Shown: piece by piece, positions 46,536 through 57,273 of the stretch | Layout: each line of letters opens with the position of its first letter | Numbering within the stretch: position 1 is the first letter of the stretch | Assembly (NCBI GenBank): GCA_019843655.1 | Contig: JACDQD010000004.1 | Coordinates: forward strand, 33,882,900 to 33,946,899 | Direction of reading: 5' to 3' | Source of the DNA: Lethocerus indicus | Lineage: Eukaryota > Arthropoda > Insecta > Hemiptera > Belostomatidae | DNA: 64,000 nt | The notes under the pieces: model-generated | Told to the model about the DNA's origin: nothing | Database searches by the model: none | What the model saw: the letters and a program-made list of their open reading frames with translations, nothing else | Made by a program: the position numbers and the translations under genes

Positions 46536-46892
46536 AATAATTGAACCTGATTTGCCTGCTGCTGCTATTAATTAATATTTGTTTGTAGTTAAACGTTTTT
46601 CTGTCCTTCGTTTACGCGTTCAGTTCACGGAAAAGTACCAAAAATAATAATAATTGTAATATTTCCCCGAATACTACCAAAAACATAATAATGCGAAGCA
46701 ACTTTTAGATTTCGCGATTTTTGCCCATTAGCGAAAAAAGGAATAAACAAAAATTCGACTTATATTGTGTATCCGGTTAACGCCAGTTTAAATAAACACG
46801 CTTGTTACTTTTTGCAGAGAATTTCAAAATTCTGAAACTGTCGAATTAAAACCAAAACCTCGAGATATATATATATATATATTATATTATTA

Positions 46893-47040
46893 ACCAAAAG
46901 TAATCGACATTTTTTGACTTCGAATTCATTTTATTTCGCCAGAAAAAAAAACTTTAATTATTAATCTACTATATTGTCAAGAACTCTCCGCAAGACCGAA
47001 ATTTATCAAATTGTCGATTACATTTTGGATCGCCTAATAA
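46893..47040. repeat. Short MITE, shortened copy
   Basis: Begins ACCAAAAGTAATCGACATTT and ends AAATTGTCGATTACATTTTGG. Confidence 0.78.
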
Positions 47041-47232
47041 TACTTTCTGCGTTGGCGGACGGAAAATGTTGCGATACGAGTTTTAAGCAAAAAAAGTTTT
47101 CAAATCGTTTGTGTAATTTTCCGACTGAAATTCAAAATTTCTTCAGGATGTCCATAGTAAAGTATTCAAGAAATGAACGTATTTGAGTCCCAGCGAAAGT
47201 CATTAAAATTGTAGTTTTAAAAATTGATCTAA

Positions 47233-47478
47233 ATGGCTTTTACCCCCGGTCGCTGGGAGGGACAATCTTCTCGGCGTACAGCGAATACCGCTGATCGCCG
47301 TTACGGTAACCCACAACCGGTGATCTATTATCACGCACCGTACCGACTGTCGGTCGCGATTTATTTCAATGTACCCGACGCGATACCGAAGACCGAATCC
47401 CGCCAAATCAGATCGCGAACAATCTATCGCGAAACCTATAATAAGCTTGTCTGTATCCGTCGTATGACCGACTACTGA
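47233..47478 (+). other. Open reading frame of unknown nature
   Basis: An 81-codon frame, basic (many Arg), including RRTANTADRRYGNPQPV and IYFNVPDAIPKTE. I recognise no family. It lies inside a UBR4 intron, antisense, next to two mariner-type MITEs, so it may be transposon-derived; it may also be chance. Confidence 0.2.
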
Positions 47479-47564
47479 ATGCGTTACCTCTTACAGCACA
47501 CTGAGGACTTATACCTCGTACTCGATCTCCAAATATCTATAGAGCGGGCGAACAAATATATCGT

Positions 47565-48135
47565 CGCGACGACTGAGTAATTGCGGAATTCGCCGCAACA
47601 AGTGGCGCGTTGTACATATTTTTAAGTGCGTCAGTACATCTTCAGCGCGGATAATAAGATTCTTCGAAACGTTATTATTCGGTCCTTTCTGAAACATTCG
47701 GTATCGAAATTACCGGTCGAATTGTCTGTGTGTGTATAAAAAGCTAAAACGCGGTGAACCGAAGTTGGGCGTTTCCGTCGCATTTCGCTTTTTTATTTTC
47801 GCAAAGCTGTTAACGCCTCGTGCAGGCTCGTAAAAAGTTGTACGCCGTGGACGGTGACGAAGCCTTAAAAGAACTGCTAAATTCCGGTCGGGGGATTTTT
47901 CGTTAAAACATGAGGATTGCTCCGGACGTACTGCGGAAGTCAATGATGACCGAATAAAGGCCGTTATCGATTCGGATCGCCACAGTTCGACACTGGGACA
48001 TTGCGGAGAAGCCGAATGTATCTTATACCTGGATTCGAAACCGTCTACGGCTTATCTGCGCAAAGATGTACTGACGTACTTAAAAATATGTACAACGCCA
48101 CAGTGAAATGCTGCAATTACTTAGTTGTCGACCCA
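47565..48135. mobile_element. Mariner-type MITE, copy 6, nearly full length
   Basis: GACGACTGAGTAATTGCGGA at the left and GCTGCAATTACTTAGTTGTC at the right; the interior contains AAAAAGCTAAAACGCGGTGA and GGTCGGGGGATTTTTCG, collinear with copy 1. Confidence 0.85.
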
Positions 48136-48454
48136 ATATTACTAAAGTAATGAATTCGAGATAAAAAAAATTCACTAGAGCGACTTTTCTACCGGGAATA
48201 ATCTCTGAACGGTAGAGCGAGTCGAGCCATCCTAAGATCGCAACAATCTGCATCCAGCAGGGACCGTACACCGTTCACCTCAAGTAACGACCGACTATGG
48301 ACCCTACGGTACCTCATATACCGGATTTCGACCGCGTAGCGGAGGGAGGGTTGTAAATTTTTATAAACCGCCTGAAATAACCGATTTTCGGTTTCGATCT
48401 TCCCTAGAGGGCGACTCTTTCCTCTGCCGGCAATAACTCGGTACGAACATATAC
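48136..48454. other. Spacer between two MITEs
   Basis: A minus-strand open frame runs across (YRRVHSRSLLEVNGVRSL) but has no recognised homology and no obvious splice sites. Confidence 0.4.
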
Positions 48455-49030
48455 TCGGGGTCGACGACTGAGCAATTGGCAATTCACCACCACAACAAGC
48501 GGCGTTGTACATATTTTCAATGCGTCAACACCTTTGCGCAGATAAGCCGTGGTGGTTTTTGAATCGCGCGTTTAAGATACATTCGCTCCGGCAATGTCCC
48601 AGTGTTGAACTATGGCGATCTGGAATCAATAATGGCCCCCGTTTATTCGGGTCGACCTCCTCCCAGGCGTCCTCAGGAGCACTCCTCGTCTTTTAACGAA
48701 AAATCCTCCCAGGACCGAATTTGCGCCGTCCTTTTAAGGGCTTCATCAAATACAGCGTAAAACTTTTTCAGCATGTGAGGCGTTGCGCTTTGCAAAAATA
48801 AAAAGCGAAAATGCGACGGATGCTCACTTTGGTTCAGTGTGTTTTAGCGGTTTTTACACACACAGACAATTGATTCGATGTAATTTCGATGCGAGCGTTT
48901 CAGAAAGGACCGAATAATAACGTGTCGAAGAATCTTATCTGTGCCGAAGATGTTGGCGATACTTAAAAATATGTACAACACCACTTGTTGCTTGGTGAAT
49001 TCGCTATTACTTAGCTATGTCGACCGAATA
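48455..49030. mobile_element. Mariner-type MITE, copy 7, nearly full length
   Basis: GGGTCGACGACTGAGCAATTG at the left, GAATTCGCTATTACTTAGC and TATGTCGACC at the right, in opposite interior orientation to copy 6. Confidence 0.85.
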
Positions 49031-49166
49031 ATTCTGGGCGATACGGTCAAAGTCTGGATTATGCGTGGCCTGCGCGTCGACACCTCCGTAAGTGCAGTGT
49101 GTGGGGGTGTTATTGGCGGGGTTTGGTGGGCCAGGGGTGGTGGTGGGTGGTGGGGGAGGGACTTAC

Positions 49167-49352
49167 TTGGTCGGCGGGGGAAGTCCTGAGGGTGCTGCCG
49201 TCGGTGGCCGCGGTCGACCCCTCGTCGTCCGATCCTCCGGCGGAGGCGGTCGTGTCCGACAGCTGGCCTCCCTCCTGGCTCTGGCCTCCGACTCCGACGC
49301 CTCCGACGCCGCCTCCGCCTCCGCCACCGCCACCCTGGCCTCTACCCAATGC
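49167..49352 (-). CDS. UBR4: UBR4 exon 10 (Gly-rich then conserved acidic linker)
   Basis: Open, 62 codons, phase 0 both ends; acceptor TGTGGCAG, donor GTAAGT. A Gly run (GRGQGGGGGGGGGVGGVGVG) is followed by LSDTTASAGGSDDEGSTAAT and DGSTLRTSPADQ, almost identical to human LSDTTASAPASDDEGSTAATDGSTLRTSPADH in the matching part. Such near-identity in a linker implies strong selection on this segment. Confidence 0.97.
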
Positions 49353-50268
49353 CTGCCACAACAACATCCGCGCCAATTAGCTCAACATCATTCACTGTCT
49401 TCGCGCCGGCTTTAATTTAACGACCGAACCGGTCCTATCCTCCAGGACTACTGCGGCGATAAGGCGGCTAATCTGGACGACGGGGTCTGATTTCGCGGAA
49501 TGAGAAATATGACGAGGGTCGCGGCCACCGACCACTTAGGCACACACCCGCATACCCTTCTCTCAGCTAATTGGATTTTCTATTTTTACGGCCAACATAA
49601 ACAGATTTTTATATACCGTCTGTTGGGGGGAGGAGATACTTAGAGCATAAGTGTGATCCCGCTATCAAAATAGTGCGATATAGCCTTTTGATTCCAACCC
49701 CTCATAGGACTTTGACGGGTGTTTATAGGGCAATAAATTGCACAATAATTCATGGAATTCCCGTTTATGTCGTTCCAAATTTTACTCTCAGTGTCATCGA
49801 CTCTTGATCTGTTAGCCTGTCGAACGATATATCAACTCTTTAGCGCAGATTAAGCAGTGAAAAACCTCGTTTCGGCCCTCGGCTCACAGTGAAAATCCAC
49901 ACTTTGAACCCAATTTCGCAGCGAAAAAACAACTTTTTCAAAGTCCAGACTAAGCGGCGAAAATAAACCTAATTTTAAGCCCTCGATTTCGCAGTGAAAA
50001 TCCGCCCTTCGGCCCTAATTTAGGTAGCGAAAATCGAACCCAGGACGCGACGGTCGAAACACGTCTCGCAGGCTACGACTGCGTGGCGAGACCGATGCAG
50101 TTTCTCCCCTAATAGCGACATGCGCAGCATGGACGGGATTTGAAAAATGGGAAGATTTGAAAACCGCCGCGACTAATTGCCCTCCTCAATATACACCGAA
50201 CTTGCGTACACTATTACGTACGACTATAACAAACATGCACGGTATAGATCGTGTCGTGTCGTTCTTAC
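49353..50268. other. UBR4 intron, nothing recognised
   Basis: Unique-looking sequence with a short GAAAA-spaced periodicity near 49860-50040 (AGCAGTGAAAA, GCAGCGAAAA, GCGGCGAAAA), possibly a decayed minisatellite. Confidence 0.5.
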
Positions 50269-50480
50269 CTGAAGCGCCGGAGCGGCCAAATTCTGCAGCG
50301 TCTGCAGGTTGACGAGCCCGTGCAGGTTGGAAGCGCCCTCGTGCTCCTGGAGGCTGAGCGCTATCGCCAGCTCGACCATCGTCTCGTCGTCGGCGTCAGG
50401 CGGGATGTCCAATATCGGCGCGAAACCTCCGCCACCGCTTCCGAGCAGCGCTTCCACGTTGACCGACACTCCGCCGCTAC
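50269..50480 (-). CDS. UBR4: UBR4 exon 9 (UIM-like helix)
   Basis: Open, phases 1 to 0; acceptor GACAG, donor GTAAGA. Reads VEALLGSGGGGFAPILDIPP, DADDETMVELAIALSLQEHE. The segment DDETMVELAIALSLQ looks like a ubiquitin-interacting motif (acidic patch, then Ala...Ser) and is identical to human over that stretch, where LEALLAGAEGFPPMLDIPPD precedes it. Confidence 0.97.
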
Positions 50481-50636
50481 CTGTCCAACCGATCGGTTAA
50501 TACAAATTTGGAAAGAGAGACGTTCATTTCGTATTTACACAAAACCCTGCGAAGGGCCGAATAAATTTTAAAATTCGTGAAAGGTTTCGGTCAAATTCGC
50601 AATAGGTGATAATTTTAAAATTATAAGAATCGATAC

Positions 50637-50756
50637 CTGGATCGGGCGCGAGGAGGACGACGGGTTCGACGGCTTCGTCGAACTGATTCGGTTCCGCTTC
50701 CGACGAATCCTGCGACGGTTGCGACACTGGACCCGCCTTATCGCATTCCGCCGCTC
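50637..50756 (-). CDS. UBR4: UBR4 exon 8 (acidic linker)
   Basis: Open, 120 bases; acceptor AAAG, donor GTATCG. AAECDKAGPVSQPSQDSSEA, EPNQFDEAVEPVVLLAPDP. Sequence poorly conserved but acidic like the human QESQEQSEVDHGDFEM region; both junction phases fit the neighbours (1+2). Confidence 0.85.
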
Positions 50757-50811
50757 CTTTTACATTGTCAAAACAAAATAATAATTAGACATTTGTCAGA
50801 CATTAAAATTG

Positions 50812-51125
50812 AATAGAGTCGTAGGTTTGTGGCGTTTCTGTCTCCTCTCGCTGGTTAGGCGGTCTTTCGGCTGCTTTGCCGCCGTCTTCAGTAACGCACT
50901 GTGTGTCAGTCACTGTTGTACGCGACCAAACAAGCAGTAGAAGTGACAGCGACAGTGGGCAGTGAGGATGCCTCACCCCCTGAAAAACATCCAAAGTGCC
51001 GACAGCGACCGCTACTGAAGATGCGGCGAGGTCAAGAAAACCTAACCTAGCGAAACCCCAAACCTGAGACAGAAACACTACAGACCTACGGTATTCCAAC
51101 CGCTCGCGGACCACAAAACAGGTTT
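50812..51125. repeat. Palindromic foldback MITE copy, nearly complete
   Basis: Left GTTTGTGGCGTTTCTGTCTC, right GACCTACGGTATTCCAACCG and CTCGCGGACCACAAAACAGG. The terminal tip CTCGCGGACCACAAAACAG is the best preserved in the window. Confidence 0.85.
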
Positions 51126-51294
51126 GTTAAACCGAAAATATTCGGTTCGACAAAATAAAGCGATTCCGAGAGCTGTTTTCATTTCAGGATCGTTCCTTCC
51201 GATCGCAGTGCTCTCGATCGAGATACATCTAAAACGGACCGTGTAAGAAATTAAAAATGTCGCTCTATCGGACAGATTAAACAGATTAAAAATA

Positions 51295-51468
51295 TCTGTT
51301 TTGTGGTCTGCGATAGATCGGAATACCGTAGATTTCGTGTATTTCTGTCGCCTGTCGCCGGTTTCGATCTTTCGCGTTTCAGCCGCTCTTCAGTGTCACT
51401 TCGGATGTTCTGACGGCAGCGAGAGGAGACAGAAATCTATCTAACGTCTTAACGAAATAAGTCGTCAC
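51295..51468. repeat. Foldback MITE, truncated copy
   Basis: TGTTTTGTGGTCTGCGATAG, then TAGATTTCGTGTATTTCTGT and a short right arm GAGAGGAGACAGAAATC; it abuts the donor of UBR4 exon 7. Confidence 0.75.
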
Positions 51469-51810
51469 CCGGCGTGCTGCAGTGGGGAGGGCTCGGTATG
51501 AAAACGCGCCTTCGCTTGACCCTCGGCCTCAGCGCCCTGATGATGGCGTGTTTGGCGCTGAAGCTGACGGCCGTGTCGTCGCTGAGCAACAGTTGGAGGT
51601 AGAGGCGCGCGCCCAGCGTCGTCATTGCGTCGTTGTGCTCGGCGACCGTGAACGCGTGAACGATTTCGACCAGCGAATAGATTGTCGCTTCGACGTGCCT
51701 CAGCCCCGGCACGCAGACCGAAGCCAGCGCCAGGTTCCTCGGCTGGGCGCTGTGCAGCCGCCACAATATCTCCGTGAACTGTACCACAAGGTGATTTTTC
51801 TGTCCCTCGT
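51469..51810 (-). CDS. UBR4: UBR4 exon 7
   Basis: Open, 342 bases; acceptor CGTACAG, donor GTGACG. FTEILWRLHSAQPRNLALAS, VCVPGLRHVEATIYSLVEIV, LYLQLLLSDDTAVSFSAKHA and IRALRPRVKRRRVFIPSPP. The human protein has [40 protein letters not shown] and HVTLPSPP here. Confidence 0.97.
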
Positions 51811-52343
51811 CTGTACGAAAAATAAAGAACGAAATTTTAATAAAGAGCTCAGAATACAAATTCAAACTGAGAATATCCGATCCGTGAAAGCGGCATACAA
51901 TTGTATATGAAATACAAACTGTATTTCTTTACCGCTCAATATTACCCGAGGCGGATTCGCACGGTAAATTTTTTTATTTCACTCTTTTATACAACTGTAA
52001 AATTATATTACAACAAGCAACATTTATATAGGCACTAAGCTACAATAGTCAACAATTTCTTTTATTACTTTTTTTTTTGTTTATTTAAACGTTTAGGTCG
52101 CACGGCCACTTCCTTTTCAGTCACTGTAAATTTATTTTATAAATTTAATTATCATGAGCGTACTTCGTTTTTCACGGTAAGATTTATTTTATAAATTTAA
52201 TTATCAGATATATTAATGAGAAATATTAATTCTGGGACTGTATACGACGTTCTATTATGACCGGCTTAGATGGTAAAATTCGAATGATAAATCTTTCGCG
52301 CCGATTTTCTCTGAAAATTAAATGTCGGTAAAAATAATAAGAC
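51811..52343. other. UBR4 intron, nothing recognised
   Basis: AT-rich, with GATTTATTTTATAAATTTAA duplicated near 52130 and 52180. Confidence 0.5.
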
Positions 52344-52518
52344 CTGTAAGAGCGTCGGCGCTCTGCGAAAACTTGACGAGGTTGTTGGGTCGGGCGACGG
52401 CGATGGCGCGCGTCATCAGCACCAGCCTGTAGAACGCCTCCGTGTCGAGATCTCGAGAATCGCCGAATTCTCTCAGGCCGCCGAGAGAGCCGAGCACGTA
52501 GTTCAGCACGGCTTGGTC
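52344..52518 (-). CDS. UBR4: UBR4 exon 6
   Basis: Open, 58 codons plus one base. DQAVLNYVLGSLGGLREFGD, DLDTEAFYRLVLMTRAIAVA, RPNNLVKFSQSADALT. Human: DQALLSKAVQCLNTSS...[31 protein letters not shown]. The donor GTCTTA is non-consensus, but phase into exon 7 (G+AC = Asp) is right. Confidence 0.96.
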
Positions 52519-52607
52519 CTGAAAAATTAAAAAAAAAAAATATATATTCAAAAACTTGCGATAGCGCAATCAGCCCGTTTTAAAAAGAACGGAGGCCCGG
52601 CGGTTAC

Positions 52608-52812
52608 CTTGTAGTTGTGGTACGCCTGTCTGGTCGAATGGAGCGAAGCGAGAAGCGATTTGGTCTGTATCTGTATGCAGGCGGCAGTCGGCAGCGTCAG
52701 CAGCGTTGTCGCCAGCGATACGGCCGTCGACCTCAGCTGGTACCTGTCGTCGGCGTTGGCGCCGGTCAGCGTGAAACAGCAGTCGAGCACGTCCAGTATG
52801 CCGGAGACCATC
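52608..52812 (-). CDS. UBR4: UBR4 exon 5
   Basis: Open, phases 2 to 0; acceptor GCTCAG, donor GTAACC. MVSGILDVLDCCFTLTGANA, LRSTAVSLATTLLTLPTAAC, QTKSLLASLHSTRQAYHNYK. Human: LEALESCFAVG..., LATLLLSLPAPASVQQQSKS, LLASLHTSRSAYHSHK. Confidence 0.97.
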
Positions 52813-53599
52813 CTGAGCGCCAAAATACACCGACTGGATTAAAATCAATAATAGGTCTCCCGCTAATAGATTGGCCTATTCTAGTCGCAGACGTATATTT
52901 AGAAGTTATCGTTAAACGCCAAGTATTGTCGTACAGTTCAAGCTGAAGTCTGTAATCGGAGGAAAATTGTTGCTAAGTAATTTTTGCGAGAATGCACAAA
53001 AATTGATGTACATATTTCAGGAGGAACAAATAATGTCGTCGAATAAAACACCGTCCGATATTTGCCGATATATTGGTGAACGGCACATTTTAATCGATAA
53101 ATAAAGAACGGCGTTAGTGCGAAATGACACGATGAGCAAACGACAGTTATATATAAGCCGTGGCGAGTTATGTCCCTGGTAATTTTTCGAGCGCAAATTT
53201 TTTTGGTCTATGAAGATGGTCGTGACACGCAACACGCTATTTTTTATGATTCATCGACTCCTTTTTGATATCGTCGATAATTTTCGATGCGAATTTGAGC
53301 CGGGTCATTTTTGTTTTCGGTAGCGTCGAGAAACGTACAAAATATAAGAGTTCGGCGCCGTTCTTCCGAATACGTCGAATACTACTTTTTTTCCCGATAT
53401 TTTACGGTTCTTCGCGAGTCTAAATACGCTCGTATAACATTTTGTTGCGCTCGTCCACATCTCCAATGTATTTTTTTTTAAATTGCAGCAAAGCGCCGTC
53501 AGCGCTTCGAGACAAACGATCTCTCGCTTTCGCGCAGCGTAGCAGTCGAACGGATCGAATATGCGGATCGATAGTCGGCGCAATAGTTTTAAATCTTAC
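52813..53599. other. UBR4 intron with piggyBac relic
   Basis: 52813-53236 shows nothing; 53237-53450 carries a piggyBac C-terminal fragment (separate entry); the rest is unremarkable. Confidence 0.55.
53237..53450 (-). pseudogene. piggyBac transposase C-terminal remnant
   Basis: Minus strand: GKKVVFDVFGRTAPNSYILY then VSRRYRKQK and, after a one-base shift, MTRLKFASKIIDDI. The order matches piggyBac/PGBD segments of the type KKVFFHLLDxAVVNSYILY...MTHLEFRLxLxxxLI. The zinc-binding Cys tail is absent. It is in the same orientation as UBR4, inside its intron. Confidence 0.55.
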
Positions 53600-53749
53600 T
53601 TGTCGAGCGACGAGATGGGCGGCGGCGAACTCGAGTTGGATTCTGAGTCGGCGGTGAGGCTGGTCGCGGTCTGCGCGCCGCCCGACTGCGCGTTCGACAC
53701 CTCTTCAGTCTCTTCGGGCCAGCCGAAAACGTCTTTCGTTTTGCCGTAG
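53600..53749 (-). CDS. UBR4: UBR4 exon 4
   Basis: Open; acceptor TTTCAG, donor GTAAG. YGKTKDVFGWPEETEEVSNA then a Ser/Thr-rich run and PPPISSLDK. Human: YGKTKEQFGWPDEPPEEFPS with a similar Ser/Thr-rich tail. Phase with exon 3 (GT+C = Val) is right. Confidence 0.96.
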
Positions 53750-53937
53750 CTGAAATCGAAGAAAAACGGGCGTTGTATAAAAACAATAATTCGAACTGAA
53801 AAACGAAGAAATTAGAACAAACCGACGGGATATAAACCTTATCGCCGATTTTTAAATATTTTTTTTTTTGAGAAAAATATGCATTTCTGTGAAAACACCT
53901 ATTATGTGTATTAAACCTATTATGTTTTTAAACAAAA

Positions 53938-54520
53938 AAATTATGCACCCTTTAACCTAAGGGTTGAAGCCATTTAACCTAAGGATTAAAGCCATTTAAC
54001 CTAAGGGTTAAAGCCATTTAACCTAAGGTTAAAGTAAGGTTAAAGCCCTTTAACCTAAGGTTTAAAGCCTTTAATTTAACCTAAGGGTTAAAGCCCTTTA
54101 ACATAAGGGTTAAAGCCCTTTAACCTAAGGGTTAAAGCCCTTTAACCTAAGGGTTAAAGCCATTTAACCTAAGGGTTAAAGCCATTTAACCTAAGGGTTG
54201 AAGCCATTTAACCTAAGGGTTAAAGCCATTTAACCTAAGGGTTAAAGCCATTTAACCTAAGGGTTAAAGCCATTTAACCTAAGGGTTAAAGCCATTTAAC
54301 CTAAGGGTTAAAGCCATTTAACCTAAGGGTTAAAGCCATTTAACCTAAGGGTTAAAGTTAACCTAAGGGTTGAAGCCCTTTAACCTAAGGGTTAAAGCCA
54401 TTTAACCTAAGGGTTAAAGCCCTTTAACATAAGGGTTAAAGCCATTTAACATAAGGGTTAAAGCCATTTAACATAAGGGTTAAAGCCCTTTAACCCTTAG
54501 GTTAAAGGTTGATACGCAAG
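53938..54520. repeat. 22-bp minisatellite with hairpin unit
   Basis: About 26 units of TTTAACCTAAGGGTTAAAGC plus CA or CC. Each unit contains TTTAACC...GGTTAAA, a 7-bp stem around TAAG. Variation is mostly CCA/CCC at the unit end; ACATAAGGG replaces ACCTAAGGG in some. Confidence 0.95.
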
Positions 54521-54769
54521 GGCTATACGCTATTTCTCCCTGCAACAAAAATTCTAATGACGAGTAAACAGTTAGTGGACTTTTATGCTTAAAAAAAAAA
54601 CAAGATTAGCTGAAATCAAATTTCAGTAATTCATTCTACTTCTCCGCCGGTATATATTTTAAATGTTTTACTCTCATCCACGCCCAGTCAAACGTTATTT
54701 AACATGGACGTTACGTTCGTCGTTAATTACATTCGGACAGAATTTCCTCTTCTCAACCCGTCGTCGTGG

Positions 54770-55440
54770 CGGCTACACGTCCGATATTTAGGCGACGCGG
54801 CTATAGCTGCCGGTGCGAAATGACGACGGCAGAATGACGGCAATAGTTTTTTTTGCAAAACTGTGGTCGAATCGATAATTTTCACTTCCGAATATACAAG
54901 TTATAATCGATTTCGTCGGAAGTCGTAAACTGAAAAAAAAGTGTGTCTCCGGCGGCGTCGGATAAAAGTGTCTTGGCGGCGGTTTAATTTCATCGTCATT
55001 CTTGCCGTCTCAATTAAATACTTTAACGTATCCATAACAGTATATCCTACAAAAAAAATTTTTCTTTTATGTAAAAAAAATACACTTTAGGACATTGTTT
55101 CGGCAAAAAAAATATAAAAAATACGAAATATCTATTTTAAGATTTTGATTTTCGAAAAGCGGCTCAGAAGAGAAAGTGATGAATTACGGCAGTGATTCTG
55201 AAGATGGTTCAGAAGAAGATATTGGAATGAGATGAGCGATTTCCGACCAAATCCATCTCCTCAAAGGGTTCGGATCAATATATTGATATATTTTTGTTCC
55301 GCCGAATAAGGCTATAGTCAATTCTCGAATAAATAAGCGTTATAAGCTTACGATCCGATGTAAGCTTACCGACGTCATTCTTGCCGTCTTAAATACTTTA
55401 ATGTATCTATAACAGTATATCATACTACAAAGGCAGGAAT
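54770..55440. repeat. Dispersed repeat, copy 1 (possible piggyBac derivative)
   Basis: Matches 57326-57937 over about 580 bp, for example AACTGTGGTCGAATCGATAA, TCATCGTCATTCTTGCCGTC and GTGATTCTGAAGATGGTTC. It encodes a short acidic peptide. A further partial duplicate, GACGTCATTCTTGCCGTCTT, lies at 55371-55435. Confidence 0.85.
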
Positions 55441-55484
55441 GCCTCAGGTCGTTTAGAAAAAAATGCGGCGGTTGCGTCGCTTAC

Positions 55485-55642
55485 ACTTTGACCGAGTCGA
55501 CCATGGTGACGCTGTCCGTGTCCTGCGACGGGCCGAAAGTGACCGTCAGCTTCTTGTCCGCCTGTAGGCTCTCTTCGCGCGTCAACGGAAAATCGAACCA
55601 CCGGTTCCTCGTCACAGTCGTCGGTATACTCCGTCCTCCGAC
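55485..55642 (-). CDS. UBR4: UBR4 exon 3
   Basis: Open, 52 codons plus two bases; acceptor TTTACAG, donor GTAAGC. NRWFDFPLTREESLQADKKL, then TVTFGPSQDTDSVTMVDSVK. Human: SRWFDFPFTREEALQADKKL, NLFIGASVDPAGVTMIDAVK. Confidence 0.98.
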
Positions 55643-55761
55643 CTGTAAAAAGTGCGCGCAGGAAAACAGTCAAAATGAAAAAGTGAAAAAGAAAAGGCCT
55701 TTCGCGCTATTTTGCCGGGCGAAGATAGTTGTTATAAGTAATTTTTTCGTGTAACCGTCAG

Positions 55762-56057
55762 ATTAAATACGAAAATTGGGCGGACTTTAAACGAAATTTT
55801 AGATAACGACTTAAAAACGATGTAAATTTTTTAGTCGTACATCTTATATTTTACGCTGTCAGTCGCCGGTGACTGACACGTGTCGCACTCGACGTTTCAG
55901 ACTCGACAATCCCTAAATTGCGGAGAGCGATCGGAAAGCCGTATTAAATACGAAAATTGGGCGGACTTTAAACGAAATTTTAGATAACGACTTAAAACGA
56001 TGTAAATTTTTTAGTCGTACATCTTATATTTTACACTGTCAGTCGCCGGTGACTGGC
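55762..56057. repeat. Direct duplication of about 113 bp
   Basis: 55762-55876 and 55944-56056 both run from TTAAATACGAAAATTGGGCG to CAGTCGCCGGTGACTG with two or three differences; the spacer is about 70 bases. Confidence 0.93.
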
Positions 56058-56149
56058 GGAACGAGTTTATTGAAAAAACTGTAAGCTGTATACACGTATA
56101 TCCGAGGGTATGTTTCTTCGCTTATACAGCGCGATTGGCGACTGGGCCC

Positions 56150-56935
56150 ACAATCAGCACAAAAAGGAGCTTTTTAGGCCCAAAATCGATCGAAAAAGGG
56201 GCATTTTAGGCCCTAAATTGACTCAAAAGGGGATTTTTAAGCCTAAAATCGGTCCAAAAAGTGGTTTATTGACCCAAAAAAACGGAAAAAGGGGCTTTTT
56301 AATCTCGAAATCGGCCAGAAAAGAAGCATTTTAGCCCCAAAATCAGTCCAAAAGAGCCTTTTTAGGTACAAAATTGACGCAAAAAGGGGATTTTTAAGCC
56401 TAAAATCGGTCCAAAAAGTGGTTTATTGACCCAAAAAACGGAAAAAGGGGCTTTTTAATCTCGAAATCGGCCAGAAAAGAAGCATTTTAGCCCCAAAATC
56501 AGTCCAAAAGAGCCTTTTTAGGTACAAAATTGACGCAAAAAGGGGATTTTTAAGCCTAAAATCGGTCCAAAAAGTGGTTTATTGACCCAAAAAACGGAAA
56601 AGGGATCGGCCAGAAAAGAAGCGGTCAAAAGCCTTTTAGGGACGCTTTTAATCTCAAAATCGGCCAGAAAAGAAGCATTTTGGCCCCAAAATCAGTCCAA
56701 AAGAGCCTTTTTTAGGTACAAAATTGACGCAAAAAGGGGGTTTTTAGGTACAAACTTGACCCCAAAAAGGGGGGTTTTTAGGCCAAAAATCGGCGCGAAG
56801 TGGCTTTTTAGGCCCCGAATTGGCCAAAAAAGGGGCTTTTTAGACCCAAAATCTGCCCAAAAACGTGGTTTTTAGGCCAAAATTAGACCGAAAAAGAGGC
56901 TTTTTGGCGGCCTTTGGCCGTTATCAGCCCCCCGT
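56150..56935 (+). repeat. GGCTTTTTAGGC-type tandem repeat in a UBR4 intron
   Basis: Units of about 35-40 bp such as AAAAAGGGGATTTTTAAGCC. Within it a block of about 180 bp (from GGCCAGAAAAGAAGCATTTT) is itself repeated about 2.5 times, so there is higher-order structure. Confidence 0.9.
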
Positions 56936-56982
56936 AAACTCTTATAATTACAGCGGAATAAATAGAATAAAATAGCGATTAC

Positions 56983-57116
56983 CTCTATGTAGGCTGGCAC
57001 TCTCTGCGTGTCCTGGTTGCCGACAAGGAATCTGATACCGGTGATTACGTGCGTCGGGTCGTTGTTGATTATCTCTATGTTGAAACCGGCTGTCTTCGTC
57101 GAAACAACGTACATTC
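56983..57116 (-). CDS. UBR4: UBR4 exon 2
   Basis: Open; acceptor GCAG, donor GTAATC. MYVVSTKTAGFNIEIINNDP, THVITGIRFLVGNQDTQRVP, AYIE. Human: TATAGFNIEIVNSNPTMVVTG and APSYIEVFGR. Begins in phase 1 (G+GA = Gly) and ends in phase 0. Confidence 0.97.
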
Positions 57117-57273
57117 CTGCGCGTCGGCAATATCATCTATTATTATTTATTTATTAACGTTATATCGGCTTTCGTCCGACTAAAATAAGCTAAAAATAAA
57201 GCTGCTATTTTCGGCCTTCGAAAGAAACAACAAAGAAACAGTAAATATTGGCCTCGCTTCCATTACCGGATTA

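Noticed and set aside
48189..48512. 107-codon minus-strand frame between MITEs as another UBR4 exon
   Set aside because: Exons 10 and 11 join directly in phase 0 as in the human protein, leaving no room for an extra exon, and no UBR4 motif is seen.
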